Shown piece after piece: positions 1 to 11,927 of a stretch of DNA of 64,000 nucleotides. Numbering within the stretch: the stretch's first letter is position 1; the number at the start of each line of letters is the position of its first letter. The notes beneath the pieces were generated by a model. That model was not told where the DNA came from. It saw only the letters and a list, made by a program, of their open reading frames with translations, and did not search any database. This stretch comes from Proales similis (lineage: Eukaryota > Rotifera > Eurotatoria > Ploima > Proalidae): positions 2,232,001 through 2,296,000 of the forward strand of contig JAGVRJ010000006.1 of NCBI GenBank assembly GCA_019059635.1, written 5' to 3'. A program made the position numbers and the translations under genes.

Positions 1-201
1 GAGAAAATAGTCGAGAGCGAATCGAACGAGGAGAAAAAGAACAAAGTCGATCTTCAAGGATTGCCTGTGCGCGCCTATCTCGATCAAACTGTGGTGCCGA
101 TCCTTCTCTTGGGCATGAGCGTTCTGGCCAAGGAGAGGCCACCGAATCCCATCGAATATTTGGCCACCTATATGCTAAAGAACAAAGAAAAGTACGAGTA
201 G
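1..201 (+). CDS. DPY30: DPY30 homologue, C-terminal part (5' end outside window)
   Basis: Open from the first base to a TAG at 199-201 and encodes 66 residues. It contains the Dpy-30 helix pair: a segment reading [19 protein letters not shown], then a second helix with [14 protein letters not shown]. In known families this motif forms a dimerising four-helix bundle that docks on ASH2L in SET1/MLL histone H3K4 methyltransferase complexes, and it also occurs in axonemal radial-spoke proteins. The acidic and lysine-rich residues before it are the usual variable N-terminal tail. The start codon lies upstream of the window. A poly(A) signal (AATAAA) occurs near 418. Identification is firm because the motif is short but highly conserved. 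Confidence 0.93.
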   Translation, partial: EKIVESESNEEKKNKVDLQGLPVRAYLDQTVVPILLLGMSVLAKERPPNPIEYLATYMLKNKEKYE

Positions 202-585
202 CTGCTTCAATAGGGCGTAAAATTCAAGTGAGCCAAGCAGAACCATGCGACATAATCAATAGAATGAATTTCACTCTTTCACTCAACTCTTTGACACACA
301 CACAAAGGCCATCAAAATTGACTCAGATGTTCTTAATTAGCTTGAAAAGCACACAAAATTAAACAAGGGACGTTCGAGTCTCGGAATCTATAAGCATCAC
401 TATTAATTTCTTTCTTGAATAAATCAAATTTCTAAAACAAGAAAAGCAAAGCCCAAGCGTCGACAAAGTCTGTCTGAGTCTGACCGATCGCCCGAGACGG
501 TGGTTTGCGTGGGCCGGAATGAGAATCCGGCTGATGTGACATCAGATTGTTTTTGCAATTTTAAGGCATAACTGAAATTGTAAAG
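202..585. other. Intergenic spacer between DPY30 and CCDC12
   Basis: No coding signal on either strand. It contains the 3' UTR of DPY30 with an AATAAA near 418, and then the promoter or 5' UTR of the next gene. Confidence 0.6.
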
Positions 586-1203
586 ATGAGCGTTGAAGAT
601 AATGTGGGCCGTTTAGAAGAGGAGGCGCTGAAAAGAAAGGAGCGACTCAAGGCGCTGAGAAAGGGCCAAATCAAGAGTCTGAACGAAGACAATGATGAAG
701 AAGAAGGCGCTTTTCCGAAGCCAATATTTCGCAACTACAATCCATCCGACGAGGATCTTAAACTAGGCGTCTTGCCCAAGCCCAATCTAATCCATATTGA
801 AAACGAGATAAAAGAGCAGCTTGAAAATGCCAAGCCGACCGCACTCATTGAAAAGGAGATCGACTTGCTGACACTGGCTCCGCAGAAAATCGACTGGGAC
901 CTGAAGCGTCATGCGGAGAAAAAGCTAAACATATTGGAGAAGAGGACCCAGCGATCGATTGTCGAGCTCATTCGCGAAAGACTATCGCAGCAAAAGAACG
1001 CAGATCTGGCCGAACTGGTCAGCATCGGCTCCAAGCCAGCCAGACAGTCTGAAGAGAGAAAAGACGATTCGGACGTAGACGACGAGGATGAAGATGAGAA
1101 GCAGTTGCCGCCGCAAATCTCCGACTTGTCCCAATCGGCTGAGCCAGAAAAGGAAACAGGCAACAATGGCGGCGGCGACGACGACAACGACGAGGAAAAC
1201 TAG
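586..1203 (+). CDS. CCDC12: CCDC12 / Cwf18 pre-mRNA splicing factor
   Basis: Single exon encoding 205 residues from ATG 586. The N-terminal half has the cwf18 signature: a Glu/Arg/Lys-rich helix with EEEALKRKERLKALR, the block FRNYNPSDEDLK, then a pair of proline-lysine motifs and a Trp-containing helix (KIDWDLKRHAEKKL). CCDC12 is a component of activated spliceosomes in the NTC-related group and acts in the nucleus. The last 55 residues are acidic low-complexity sequence, longer than in human CCDC12. AATAAA follows at about 1243. It lies 172 nt upstream of the TP53RK start on the same strand. Confidence 0.93.
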   Translation: MSVEDNVGRLEEEALKRKERLKALRKGQIKSLNEDNDEEEGAFPKPIFRNYNPSDEDLKLGVLPKPNLIHIENEIKEQLENAKPTALIEKEIDLLTLAPQKIDWDLKRHAEKKLNILEKRTQRSIVELIRERLSQQKNADLAELVSIGSKPARQSEERKDDSDVDDEDEDEKQLPPQISDLSQSAEPEKETGNNGGGDDDNDEEN

Positions 1204-1374
1204 GACAACGCACAATAATTAAGATTTTGTAAATTTTCATTTGAATAAAAGCTTCTGAGTGAGCAGATTCAGGCAAGATAAGGTTTCTATGCGCAGGCAG
1301 CACATCAACAGTCTTGGCAGTCTGTTTGAGCTTCTGTCTATTAATTGTCTAGTTGAAATGCTTTTTGTTGAAGA

Positions 1375-2094
1375 ATGTCACAAGATTTAGCAAACACGTC
1401 CAACTTGGATTCTCTTAAAGGATTCGATTTGATAAAACAGGGCGCCGAGGCCAAGTTATATTTGGGCAAAAGCTCGTCTGGGCAGCAAGTGATTGTGAAG
1501 GAAAGATTCAAGAAGACTTATCGCCATCCGGTTCTGGATCGCTCGTTGACCATCAAACGCATCAATCATGAAGTGAAATTGCTGGAAAAGGCGGGCAAAA
1601 TCGGAGTAAAAGTTCCGAAAGTGACAAGCCAGGACAAGGAGAATGGGCTCATCTTTATGGAGTACATAGACCAGTCAGTGACGAGCCGAGAGTTCATTGT
1701 TGATCTGGTAAAATCGAACGCGGTCGACTTGAATGAAACGTTGCGCAAGTTGTCTACTGGTTTGGGCCAGATGATCGGCAAGCTTCACAAGAACGATTTG
1801 ATTCACGGCGATCTTACGACTTCAAACGCTCTGGTTCGAAACGGCTCCGTGGACGACTTGTATCTCATTGATTTCGGCCTGAGCTTTACGTCTGGACAAT
1901 TGGAAGACAAAGCTGTGGATTTGTACGTGCTTGAGAGAGCGCTTCAGTCTACTCACTCCCAGCAGGCGAAGAGCATTTTCGAGCATATCCTAGAGGGATA
2001 TGCAGCTGAACTGGGGCCAGCCAGCTACAACAAAGTGCTTGACCGTCTGAATCAAGTCAGACTTAGGGGAAGAAAGCGATCTATGATCGGCTAG
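1375..2094 (+). CDS. TP53RK: TP53RK / Bud32 kinase of the KEOPS complex
   Basis: Single exon, 239 residues from ATG 1375. It is a minimal kinase of the Bud32 type: a glycine-poor nucleotide loop (QGAEAKLY), the catalytic lysine in VKERFKKTYRHP, the catalytic loop HGDLTTSN, the metal-binding DFGLS, and the invariant basic C-terminus RLRGRKRSMIG. Bud32 is the ATPase of KEOPS, which makes the universal t6A37 modification on ANN-decoding tRNAs together with OSGEP. Length matches the family (about 230-250). AATAAA occurs near 2109. The downstream gene on the same strand is CEP89, 450 nt away. Confidence 0.95.
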   Translation: MSQDLANTSNLDSLKGFDLIKQGAEAKLYLGKSSSGQQVIVKERFKKTYRHPVLDRSLTIKRINHEVKLLEKAGKIGVKVPKVTSQDKENGLIFMEYIDQSVTSREFIVDLVKSNAVDLNETLRKLSTGLGQMIGKLHKNDLIHGDLTTSNALVRNGSVDDLYLIDFGLSFTSGQLEDKAVDLYVLERALQSTHSQQAKSIFEHILEGYAAELGPASYNKVLDRLNQVRLRGRKRSMIG

Positions 2095-2544
2095 TTACAT
2101 AAACAAATAATAAAACATTTTCGAATTGTCACGAAAAAATGTCACGCAACAATGTCTCACTTTTCGATTTTTAAAAGTATTTTCATGCAACACTCAGTTC
2201 AATGAGACGGTAAAAATACAAGAGAATATAAACATGTTAAAAGAGACCTACTTTTTGTAGTTTTCACCTTTGAGTGCTTTATTTTGACCGACTTGTAAGC
2301 AAAGAGGCCGTTGACGTTGACTCGTGCGCCAATCTAAATTTATTTATTACTCTACGCGGCAGCTGTCGATTACGTAATGAGCCGCCACTGCCTCTTCTGA
2401 CATGAGCAATTATGTAAGTCGACAGATGATGAGCAGTAAAATGTAACTATGACAACACGCGCTCGTTCATGTTCTCAACGTAAGAAAAAGATCGCAATGG
2501 AACAGTCAAGATTGAATTGAGAATCCTACGATATCAAAGGCGAA
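2095..2544. other. Intergenic spacer upstream of CEP89 copy A
   Basis: AT-rich, no convincing ORF and no recognisable RNA gene. It holds the TP53RK poly(A) signal and presumably the CEP89 promoter. Confidence 0.5.
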
Positions 2545-5500
2545 ATGGTTTGTTGTGCGCCAATTGGTCGAATTTTTAAAAGAAGAGGCAAAAGCGTGGT
2601 AAGATCAATGGCAATTCAATTCAGAGTCAATAATTGCTGATTGGCTCTTGGGCACATTCAAGCCGGCCGATCGTAGAAAAAATGAGAGAAAAGAAAACGT
2701 AAACGCCAGCATGCCCAACATTGCGTCTCAGGTGCGAGAGATGCTCGACATTGAGGAAAAGTCAGAAAGAAGCGAGCGCGTGGTTCCAAGTCAAGCGTCA
2801 CTGACTTCAAATCAAATGGCTGAGCAGTTGGAAAAGAGCCTGTTGGTCCCGGCGCCAGAAAACTTTCGTGAGCATGGGCCGGCCCAGCTACGATATTCTG
2901 AGGTAGAAGAAGATGGCGAAGAAGAGTCTGAGCCGCTGGAGCCTGAAGAGCTGCCTGACTTGGATAAAGAGCTCGAATCTGAGCTTAGAGAGAGAAGCTC
3001 GGCCAGAGGTCACTTGAACGTATTAAACATCTATTCTCAAGTTTAATTGATTAATTGCTATTTCAGATAGTACAAAAAGCCCAATCGCCTCGCGGAGATC
3101 GAATCGCTCTCCGCTTCGAGTGCTGATGCCGAATTCGGGTAAAGAGATTGGAACTTTGCAGACCGAGCAAGGTCTCGAGGTTTTCGATGCCATGAGCACG
3201 GGCAGGAGCCAAAGTGAATTTCGTCAAAGCAATCAGAGTGGCAATCAGAGAGTCAGATTTGACGAAAGTGCGTCGCAGAGGCAAGACAACTATAACGTGA
3301 CTTATCTTCAACAGAACAATATAACGACCGAGCACATTCAGCAACTGGGTTGGTACCAAACTATTAAAGCTTGTTTAGACTTTTAAATCAACCAGAGCAA
3401 ACGCAAATAATTTTCTAGTTCAGAACTTCAATTTTGAACAGCTGCTGGCCGAACAGCTGAAAGAGGAAAACGAGCGCTTAAAAAGTTCTGTCGAACAGCT
3501 TCACATTCGCATTTTGGTAAATATTGAAATTCTGCTGATGCTGTGCAAGTGACGGCTGGATAAAATGTTGTAAACAGGAGCAAGAAAAAGCGCAGAAAGC
3601 AGAAGACGACAAGCTTGCCGAAAAGGTGCAGCAAGTGTTGGCCAGGGAAGCACGATCTGAAGCGGAGAGGAAAAGCTTGAGTGAAATTTTCTCATCCAAA
3701 CAGCTGCAGCAGGCCGAGAGCATGATCAAGGAGCAGGCCAAGCTAATCGGTGCCTTTCAGGAAAAGTGTTTAGATTATGAACGCGAACTTAAACGCAAAG
3801 ACGCCGACTGTAATATAACTCAAGTTCAATTAATTAGAAGAAGAATTCGTCTAATCTGAGGTTGAAGTGAATCAGACAAGCGTGAAAGAGTACAAGAGTG
3901 AAATAAAAACACTTCGTTCGCTCATCTATCGGCTGAATGTTGAGCTAAGTGCATTTCAAGCCGCCTATCCTACGCCCTCTCTGCAGCAAACGGCCAAAAA
4001 AGTTCGTAAAATCAAAGCGATTCCTGCATTAAATTCATTAAAATTCATTTTACCTGTAAGAAATACAAGCTAAATGGACTTCCTGCTGATGCATCCATTC
4101 CAATCTGGCTTGTTAATCACAAGTATTTGTCGCCATTGATAGCCGCATATGATGAAAAGTTGATCGAGAAAGAAGAGAAACTGCAAAACCTCAAGGCAAG
4201 TGGTGTTTCATCTTGTGCGCTCAACTTGATCGATGGAATTAATCGATTTTTAGAATAAGCTTGACGACCTCACAGTTAAATTCAAAATGATAATAGACGA
4301 AAACGAGAAGCTAAATGCCCAATTGTCACGTCAACCAGCCAGCGGCGACCCTGAAGAACTTGCTCACATGTATTGAACCTTGAAACTGAAATTAAGGCCC
4401 CAAGTCAGTGAAATAATCGGCTTGAAGGAACAAAGTTAGAAAGCATGCCCTTCTTGTACTGGACGAGAATGCTGCGCTGGTCGAGCAGAATGAATTTTAT
4501 GCCTCAAAAATGAAGGAGATACAAAGTAACCATTTGGCTGAAAGTAAGTGGCTAACTTTTTGCGTTTAATTTTAAAACTTGAAAACGCCTTTTCTAGTCG
4601 CTAGACTAACGAAAAAGCAGATATTGCTTGAGGCTGAGAAAACTGAACTATTGAATGAACTGTCGTCCATCAAACTCAAGTTTGAAGAATCGAATCGTCA
4701 ACTAAACGAGTGTCAGATTGAAGTCGGCCGAAGAGTTCGCTTGGACGAGCATATGGCCAAAATGAACGCGCTGAAAAGGTGAGATAACAAGCTTGTTCTT
4801 GCTATTTTTCAATTATTAAAGAAACTATTTAATTCCATAAGAAAATTACAAGACGAAGAAACTATTCACAAACAGGAGCTTGAAAATCTCTACAACAAAA
4901 TACAAGTAAGAGATTATGGTAAATGTTGGAAAGAAACGAATAACTCTTCATTTGTTCCAAAGGCATTGGAAGAAGACCGCAAAGAACTCAGTTTAAAACA
5001 AACTGAATTGGTCAGCAAGAATAGAAAGCTTGAGGCAGAGAATCAAGTTCTTGACCAAGCTCTAAAGTAACAGCTTCACAGCTTATTTTTTTTTTACTTT
5101 GACCAAAAACAATTTTCAAAAATTTTTTTTAGTGAGGGAATCGGAAGGTAGCTTTGAGCCAAAAAAAAAACTAATTTTTCTTGACTGAGTTTATTCCCGT
5201 TACAAGGAAAATGCAGCGTAGGGTTAGTGAGCTTGAAAAGAGGGTGGAAATCAGCGTGGCCAAAGAAAAAACAGCTAAAACCCTACTGGAAGGCATGAAT
5301 GTCGAGCTCGAAACACTCAAATCAGAAAAGAGAGAACTTGAAAATCTTGTGAGTAGAATTATCGGCTACTCATCGCTAGTGTCTCTTCAATCAGCTTAGG
5401 TACAAGAGCGAAATATTGAAGTTAAAAAAATTGAAAGCCAGTTGAGCTCAAGCAACCTAAAAATTACTCAACTGGAGAGCCGAATCGAACATTTAAGAGA

Positions 5501-5848
5501 AAAGTCAGCGGAAAAACTTGCCAATTCTATGGAAAAGTAATTGATGAACTTCAACTTCATAGCTCTCATATTTTACTTTTTGTTTTTAGGTTCAAAAACA
5601 GGGAAACAGAATTCGGTCTCAATCGATTAGAATACGAAAAGAAGATTAGTGATCTGTTAGCTCTACTTCACAAAAAGCAAGAGGTGATTGAGCAAGTTCT
5701 AAAAGAAAAGAGGGACATGGAGGGTCATCTCGAGATGGTATGGCAAGCAACTAGCGCCGAGAACAAGCGTATTAAGGATGCTTTTTTAATGGCCAACCGA
5801 CATCCTCTCGATTCTTCAGCGAGTTTTACTAAATTGTTGTATGAATAA
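2545..5848 (+). CDS. CEP89: CEP89 homologue, copy A (centriolar distal appendage protein)
   Basis: My model has 16 exons: 2545-2598, 2663-3008, 3067-3348, 3419-3516, 3578-3809, 3868-4001, 4070-4195, 4254-4369, 4428-4543, 4598-4778, 4842-4905, 4963-5066, 5133-5147, 5207-5348, 5400-5536 and 5590-5848. All phases agree and give 801 residues (human CEP89: 783). The diagnostic block is IPIWLVNHKYLSPLIAAYDE, matching the CEP89 segment around [20 protein letters not shown]. The C-terminal block DMEGHLEMVWQATSAENKRI matches the conserved CEP89 end. The rest is coiled coil with an acidic N-terminal tail and a short basic first exon. CEP89 sits at distal appendages of the mother centriole and is needed for early ciliogenesis. 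Exon 13 is only 15 nt, and the intron after exon 7 has a GC donor. A second copy lies at 28366-31379. Confidence 0.9.
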
Positions 5849-5933
5849 GAAAAAGGCAAAAGCAAATTCAGAAATAAAACTCAAAGCGTTTTCAGAATGA
5901 ATTTATTTCAGTGGCCAAAACAATAAGCTGTTT

Positions 5934-7905
5934 CTAGACTTGCCATTCTTTGAAAAAGTCATTTCCTTTGTTGTCGACCACAATGAAACAAGGAAAATCT
6001 TCTACTTCAATCTTGTAAATTGCTTCCATACCTAGAATTCAGTGTTGGAAATTTTCTATAGATAATGGAGAAGAGTCACTTTACCTAACTCTGGATATTC
6101 AAGCAGTTCAACTTTTTTGATGCAGTTCTGGGCAAGAATGGCAGCTGGACCACCGATTGAACCTAAATAAAAACCACCATATTTTTTGCAAGCCTGAGTG
6201 ACCTCCTTGCTTCGATTTCCCTTGGCCAACATGATTAGACTGCCTCCAGCTTTTTGAAACTGCTCAACATAAGAGTCCATGCGGGCGGACGTAGTGGGTC
6301 CAAAACTTCCGCTAGCATAGCCTTCAGGAGTTTTGGCTGGTCCAGCGTAATAGACAGGATAATCTTTAAGGTACTGGGGCAGATCCTCGCCTTGGTCAAG
6401 TCTCTCCTTCAGTTTAGCGTGGGCTATGTCACGCGCCACAATTAGAGTGCCCGTCAAAGAAATTCTAGTCTTGATTGGATATTTGTCTAGAGTAGACAAC
6501 ACTTGTCTCATTGGTTGATTCAAGTTAACCTGAAAGCAGTGAAAATAAGCGCCTGAATCTGGCCGACCTGAACCTGAAGCTGCTTACTTTTATAACGTCT
6601 CCGCCGAGTTGTTCGGGTAAAATTTCGGGAAGATATTTTTCCGGATTTGTTTCAAGCTGTTCAAGAAACACGCCGTCTTCGTTTATTTTTCCGATTATCT
6701 GTCGATCAGCTGAACAACTGACACCAATGCCCACTGGGCAGCTGGCACCATGTCGTGGTAGTCTAATAACTCGAACGTCGTGGCAAAAGTATTTTCCTCC
6801 AAATTGAGCCCCGATTCCGGTCTGGTGGGTTAGTTTGAGGACTTGCTGCTCGAGTTCTAGATCTCTGAATGCTCTTCCGTGTTCATTGCCAGTATTGGGA
6901 AGATTGTCCAGGTACTTGCAAGAGGCCATTTTGACTGTTTTCAGAGTAAGCTCAGCAGATAGGCCTCCAATCACAATTGCCAAATGATATGGTGGGCAAG
7001 CAGCAGTTCCCAAAGTTTTTATTTTTTCGTTAATGAACTTCATAAGTCGATCGGGATTGAGTAAAGCCTTTGTTTGTTGGAATAGAAAAGTCTTGTTGGC
7101 CGATCCACCGCCTTTGGCGATAAACAGAAAATCGTAGCTGTTGCCACTTTTAGCAAATATATCGATTTGCGCGGGCAAATTAGTTCCGGTGTTTTTTTCA
7201 TTATACATGTTTAAGGGTGCCACTTGCGAGTATCGCAGATTGCGCGAAGTATATGTATTATAGACTCCTCGAGAGAGATGCTCTGCGTCCTTTCCATCGG
7301 TCCAAACGTATTGACCTCTTTTGCCTGACAGAGGTTATATTTAGCTTTGATTACAAGCAGCAAGTTTTTTCTTCTATAAATACCCATGCAAATGGCAGTT
7401 CCAGTATCTTGGCAACCTGGAAGAACCATGTTAGCCGCGATATTGGCGTTTTTGAGAAGCTCAAGAGCAACAAATCGATCGTTTGAAGAGGCCTCAGGGT
7501 CTTTGAGAATATTGCCCAGCGACTTGGTTCAATCCAGTTAAGAACGTTTCGCTCAAAATATTCGTTTTCATACTTGAAGGTGGGATGGCCGCAGTAGATG
7601 AGCAACGTCTACAAAAGCTTGTTCGGCGAGCAGTGTCAACGCCTCAGGCTCGACTTGAACCAGTCGCTGACCCTTGAAGTCAAAAGTGGACACGTAGTCT
7701 CCTTAAGTCTGAGATAAAGATTAAGAAAAACTCTAAACCATAGGCCAGACCACCAACCAGTGAGCTTCTTGAAGGGAGTGTCTAAGGGTTGTGCTTGTTC
7801 AAACAACTCTTGATAATAGAACGGTTTAGTAGAGTAGGTTCCAGCTTGTAAGGCTGACCATTTCGAACTCAATAGCGCCTTCAGCTGATTTCGCGACCTT
7901 AACAT
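5934..7905 (-). CDS. Class I (iron-sulphur) fumarate hydratase, probably mitochondrial
   Basis: Six exons: 7758-7905, 7574-7701, 7384-7522, 6588-7324, 6085-6529 and 5934-6031. All are phase-consistent and give 564 residues. It converts fumarate to malate using a [4Fe-4S] cluster. Class I signatures are present: a cluster cysteine in PGCQDTGTA (about residue 129), [47 protein letters not shown], and the C-terminal [14 protein letters not shown] and [11 protein letters not shown] blocks. The first 25 residues are basic, Ser-rich and free of acidic residues, like a mitochondrial leader. Vertebrates, flies and nematodes use the unrelated class II enzyme. Short introns and animal neighbours argue against bacterial contamination. 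Confidence 0.94.
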
Positions 7906-8282
7906 CTTGGATGTAAAAGTTTACTTCTTTCGCAATTATTCCTAAAAAAAATTTCTTTACATAAAAGTATTGAAAGCGTTGATTAGCCAAATCGCGTTCA
8001 GTATTTCAGTTTATAATGCAATTGTTCAATGGTCTCGTGTCAAAAAGCTTGTCTGCACACAAACCTAATAGAATAGATTTCAAAATTCGACCAATATCAA
8101 TAGTCATTGGATAAACGAACAATTTCGAACAAGTTCTTTTAAACTTTACATGCCGTTGCTTTGTTTTGAAGTTCAATTTTATAATAAATTCTATCAAACT
8201 CATTTTTTATTCAACCTGGAGATTCGTGAAATATTGAAAAGAATTCATAAGTCCTTTTTGCTATGAGAAACTTCTCGGCCTC

Positions 8283-9510
<1,228 letters not shown>

Positions 9511-10626
9511 TCACAAAAATTTACACCAGCGTTCTATTTAACCCTAATTGCTACTGCTCAATAAAATCACAAGCTCAATTGAATATTGTTCTGAAGAACA
9601 CGTTAGTTCAAACCACGATTCGAAAGTTCGCTCTCTTTCAGCCTAACGAGTAGACATTTCACGCACGCGTGTAGGTCCACTAACTTAATGCGCTAGAAAA
9701 ATGTCTCACAGCTGATGATTCACAATTTGACTTAAATTTGACTACAATTGTGTAGAGAACAAAGTTCCGTTATTCATGCCGAAAAGGTTGAGATTATGAG
9801 AGAAAATTAAAATTTCTGGTTCTTCACCCCCCCCCCATTTCAAATTACAAATTTCGTCTATCAAATTTTTTATCTAGCTAATTTAAAGCGTTTATTGGCT
9901 CATGCTGGAGCCTAGAAAAAGACAAAGCTGTTTTTTGGTTTATACCCAATCGTTAAGCTTCTCGTATTCCTTCCGCCACCCGAACATTTCGAGCATTCTC
10001 CATGTAAAAGAGAAAGGCTTTGATTCTTCTAGGAAATAAAAGCAGATTATCAGGCTGATACTCGAATATTGAAGACAGAAGAGCAAACTCGACTACAAAT
10101 TCGACTCTTTAAGGTCGGTCGACGCATATTTTCCTCATGTAGCCACCACAACAACAGAACAACTAACGTAGCAGTTAAGCCTACGCTAGGCTGAGTCGTG
10201 AAGTATTTAGTTGCGCGCAGCATAACGAGCTTTAGCTAGCTTTTGGAAAAAATTTGGACCGAGAGACGTTTTCATTCATTGAATTTATAGATTGTCTACA
10301 AAAATAATTTTAACAAGATTGACTTGTTTAGATTGTCTCATTCGCAAGGATATTCGTCTCAGCGATTGCTTATTTATGTTACGTGCGTTAAGTAAAACCG
10401 TGCGTTAGCGCTAACGCACGACCCGATCGTGCACTAAGTAAAATGATAATTATTTTAATTAGCGACCGTGCATTAGAACTAACGCACGTCAAACTCGTGC
10501 GTTAACGTTAACGCACGGGATCAGCGTGCGTTAAGTAAAATAACCCAAATAAACTTTAAATTTGGTTTTATGTCATTTTAATTATGAATTATGAATATCG
10601 AGCGAGTTATGAATTAATTGGTGAAA
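9511..10626. other. Non-coding region with mobile-element debris
   Basis: No credible exon on either strand. It has a C-tract near 9828 and an AT-rich stretch carrying the palindrome cluster annotated at 10382-10533. The lack of coding signal, next to transposon remnants, suggests that insertions are tolerated here. Confidence 0.5.
10382..10533. repeat. Cluster of CGTGCGTTA-based palindromes
   Basis: The nonamer CGTGCGTTA occurs at 10382-10390 and 10525-10533, each followed by AGTAAAA. Between them are two perfect 22-bp palindromes built from it (10399-10420 and 10496-10517), one near-perfect 22-bp palindrome (10467-10488) and a variant half at 10428-10436. The intervening 40 bp is AT-rich. 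I saw no other copies of the nonamer in the window. Such multi-palindrome arrays are seen as transposase-binding subterminal repeats or as protein-binding arrays. Nothing here shows which applies. Confidence 0.75.
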
Positions 10627-11328
10627 TTACAAATTTTTACAAAATGAATTAGCGCCTTTATGGCATCTGAAGTTGCAAAGAATGCCAGCCTTCTTACATG
10701 TGCAATTTTTAGTACAGTCTTTTGTACAATTGCACTTCACTACGCCTTGGCCTCCTAGGCACGACGCCTTTCCAGCTGCTTCACGAAGGCAGATCGACTT
10801 CGAAAAGTCCACCCATTCTCTTGAATGAATTTTCTGTTTCGAAATGTCGAAGTCTGTGCGCGGGAAGTAGCCTTTAAGAACGCCATGATTGCAACCAAGC
10901 TGGTACATATCATCCTTGATATCCAATACCACCGCGATTAAGTTGGCCGGCGTAGTAGGTCCCCGATCAAATTTTGGTATAGAAACCAGCACATTATCGT
11001 CGACTTCGGCTCTGATCAATAGTCGTTCAGCTCTTCTCACCATTCTCGAAGCCTGCTTTTCCATGTTTTCTCGACACTCCAAACAGGTAATCAATATCGA
11101 GCTCTTAATTGGAGGTGATTGGCACAGCGACTCGTCGGAGACAAGTCGAATTCTTGGTCGCTTAGGATGAATGGACTCCACTATCGTCTGATCCTCCACA
11201 ACCTCTGGCTCTTTGGATTCCTTGGCCTCCAATGGCGTCTCACCAATAAGCTCATTAAGGGCCTCCTCTGTTGGCTCCACTAAAAATATCTGTTGGTCGT
11301 AGGCAATCAGCTTCACCTGTGACATCCG
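10627..11328 (-). pseudogene. Integrase-like mobile-element remnant with Cys-rich tail
   Basis: An open frame runs from 11466 to 10627 but has no ATG until about 11328. The product ends in a cysteine/histidine cluster (CNCTKDCTKNC, then CTCKK and CNFRCH) like the tails of transposon-type integrase proteins such as the KRBA2-like family. Before it lies a short conserved stretch (DRGPTTPANLIAVVLDIKDD) typical of the region just after the integrase core. The DDE core itself is missing. A related-looking N-terminal fragment lies just upstream at about 11600-11765 on the same strand, separated by stops, so this looks like an internally deleted element. Family assignment rests on motif memory only. 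Confidence 0.45.
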
Positions 11329-11599
11329 GGCAGTTCGTTCAGAGTTGGAATCCAAGGAAAGTACGACTCCTTGTTCGTCATCTTCGCAATTCCTTGGATT
11401 CTCCTCTATTATTTCTTTTGTAACAATTTGGTTGGTTGTCCCAAATTGTCGTAAGCTTATCCCCAATAAAAGTGGCGGATAAGCTTGTTCGTCGTTTTGT
11501 TTTATTTTAAAACTGTTCTTCGGACTGTCGCCGCTTGCTTACGCAAGCAGCGGATTAAATAAGACAGGGGGACGGGAGGGCGGAACCAACTCAAAGTTG

Positions 11600-11765
11600 C
11601 GAATGCAACGCTGAGTCGGTTACACTTTAATTAAATATTTTCTGTCCTTTGCGTGAAATATTTTGTATTGGCGAAGTAGGGCATACTCCTCCGCCGTTTT
11701 GGTGCCTTGATTTAATCGGGCCTTGAGTAACTTTTCTATTGTTGAGTGATACTCATCCGCTGTAA
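11600..11765 (-). pseudogene. N-terminal fragment of the same integrase-like element
   Basis: On the minus strand an open stretch encodes a helix-rich segment with TADEYHSTIEKLLKARLNQG followed by KTAEEYALLRQYKI. This resembles the region before the integrase core in KRBA2-like proteins. The frame then hits stops before reaching the Cys-rich C-terminal fragment. Treated as debris. Confidence 0.3.
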
Positions 11766-11927
11766 AAAATTCCTCCTTGGTTATTTTTTATATCTCTTGA
11801 CTGAAAAAAAACACCTAGTCTTGCGCATTTAACATCATAATAAGACTTGTTAGCGACAGCGCTTTTGAAACGGTATCCATGAAACTTATGAAAGTAATTG
11901 GTCCCATTGGAATCGAGAGCGTGGCTC

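Noticed and set aside
2648-2662. TTG start for CEP89 copy A giving an N-terminus GTFKPADRR
   Set aside because: This is intron sequence before an AG acceptor at 2661-2662. An upstream ATG exon at 2545 with a GTAAGA donor matches the basic first exon of CEP89 relatives.
5934-7905. Bacterial contamination as the source of the fumarase
   Set aside because: Five spliceosomal introns of about 50-65 nt, the same size as neighbouring animal genes, and continuous flanking animal genes.
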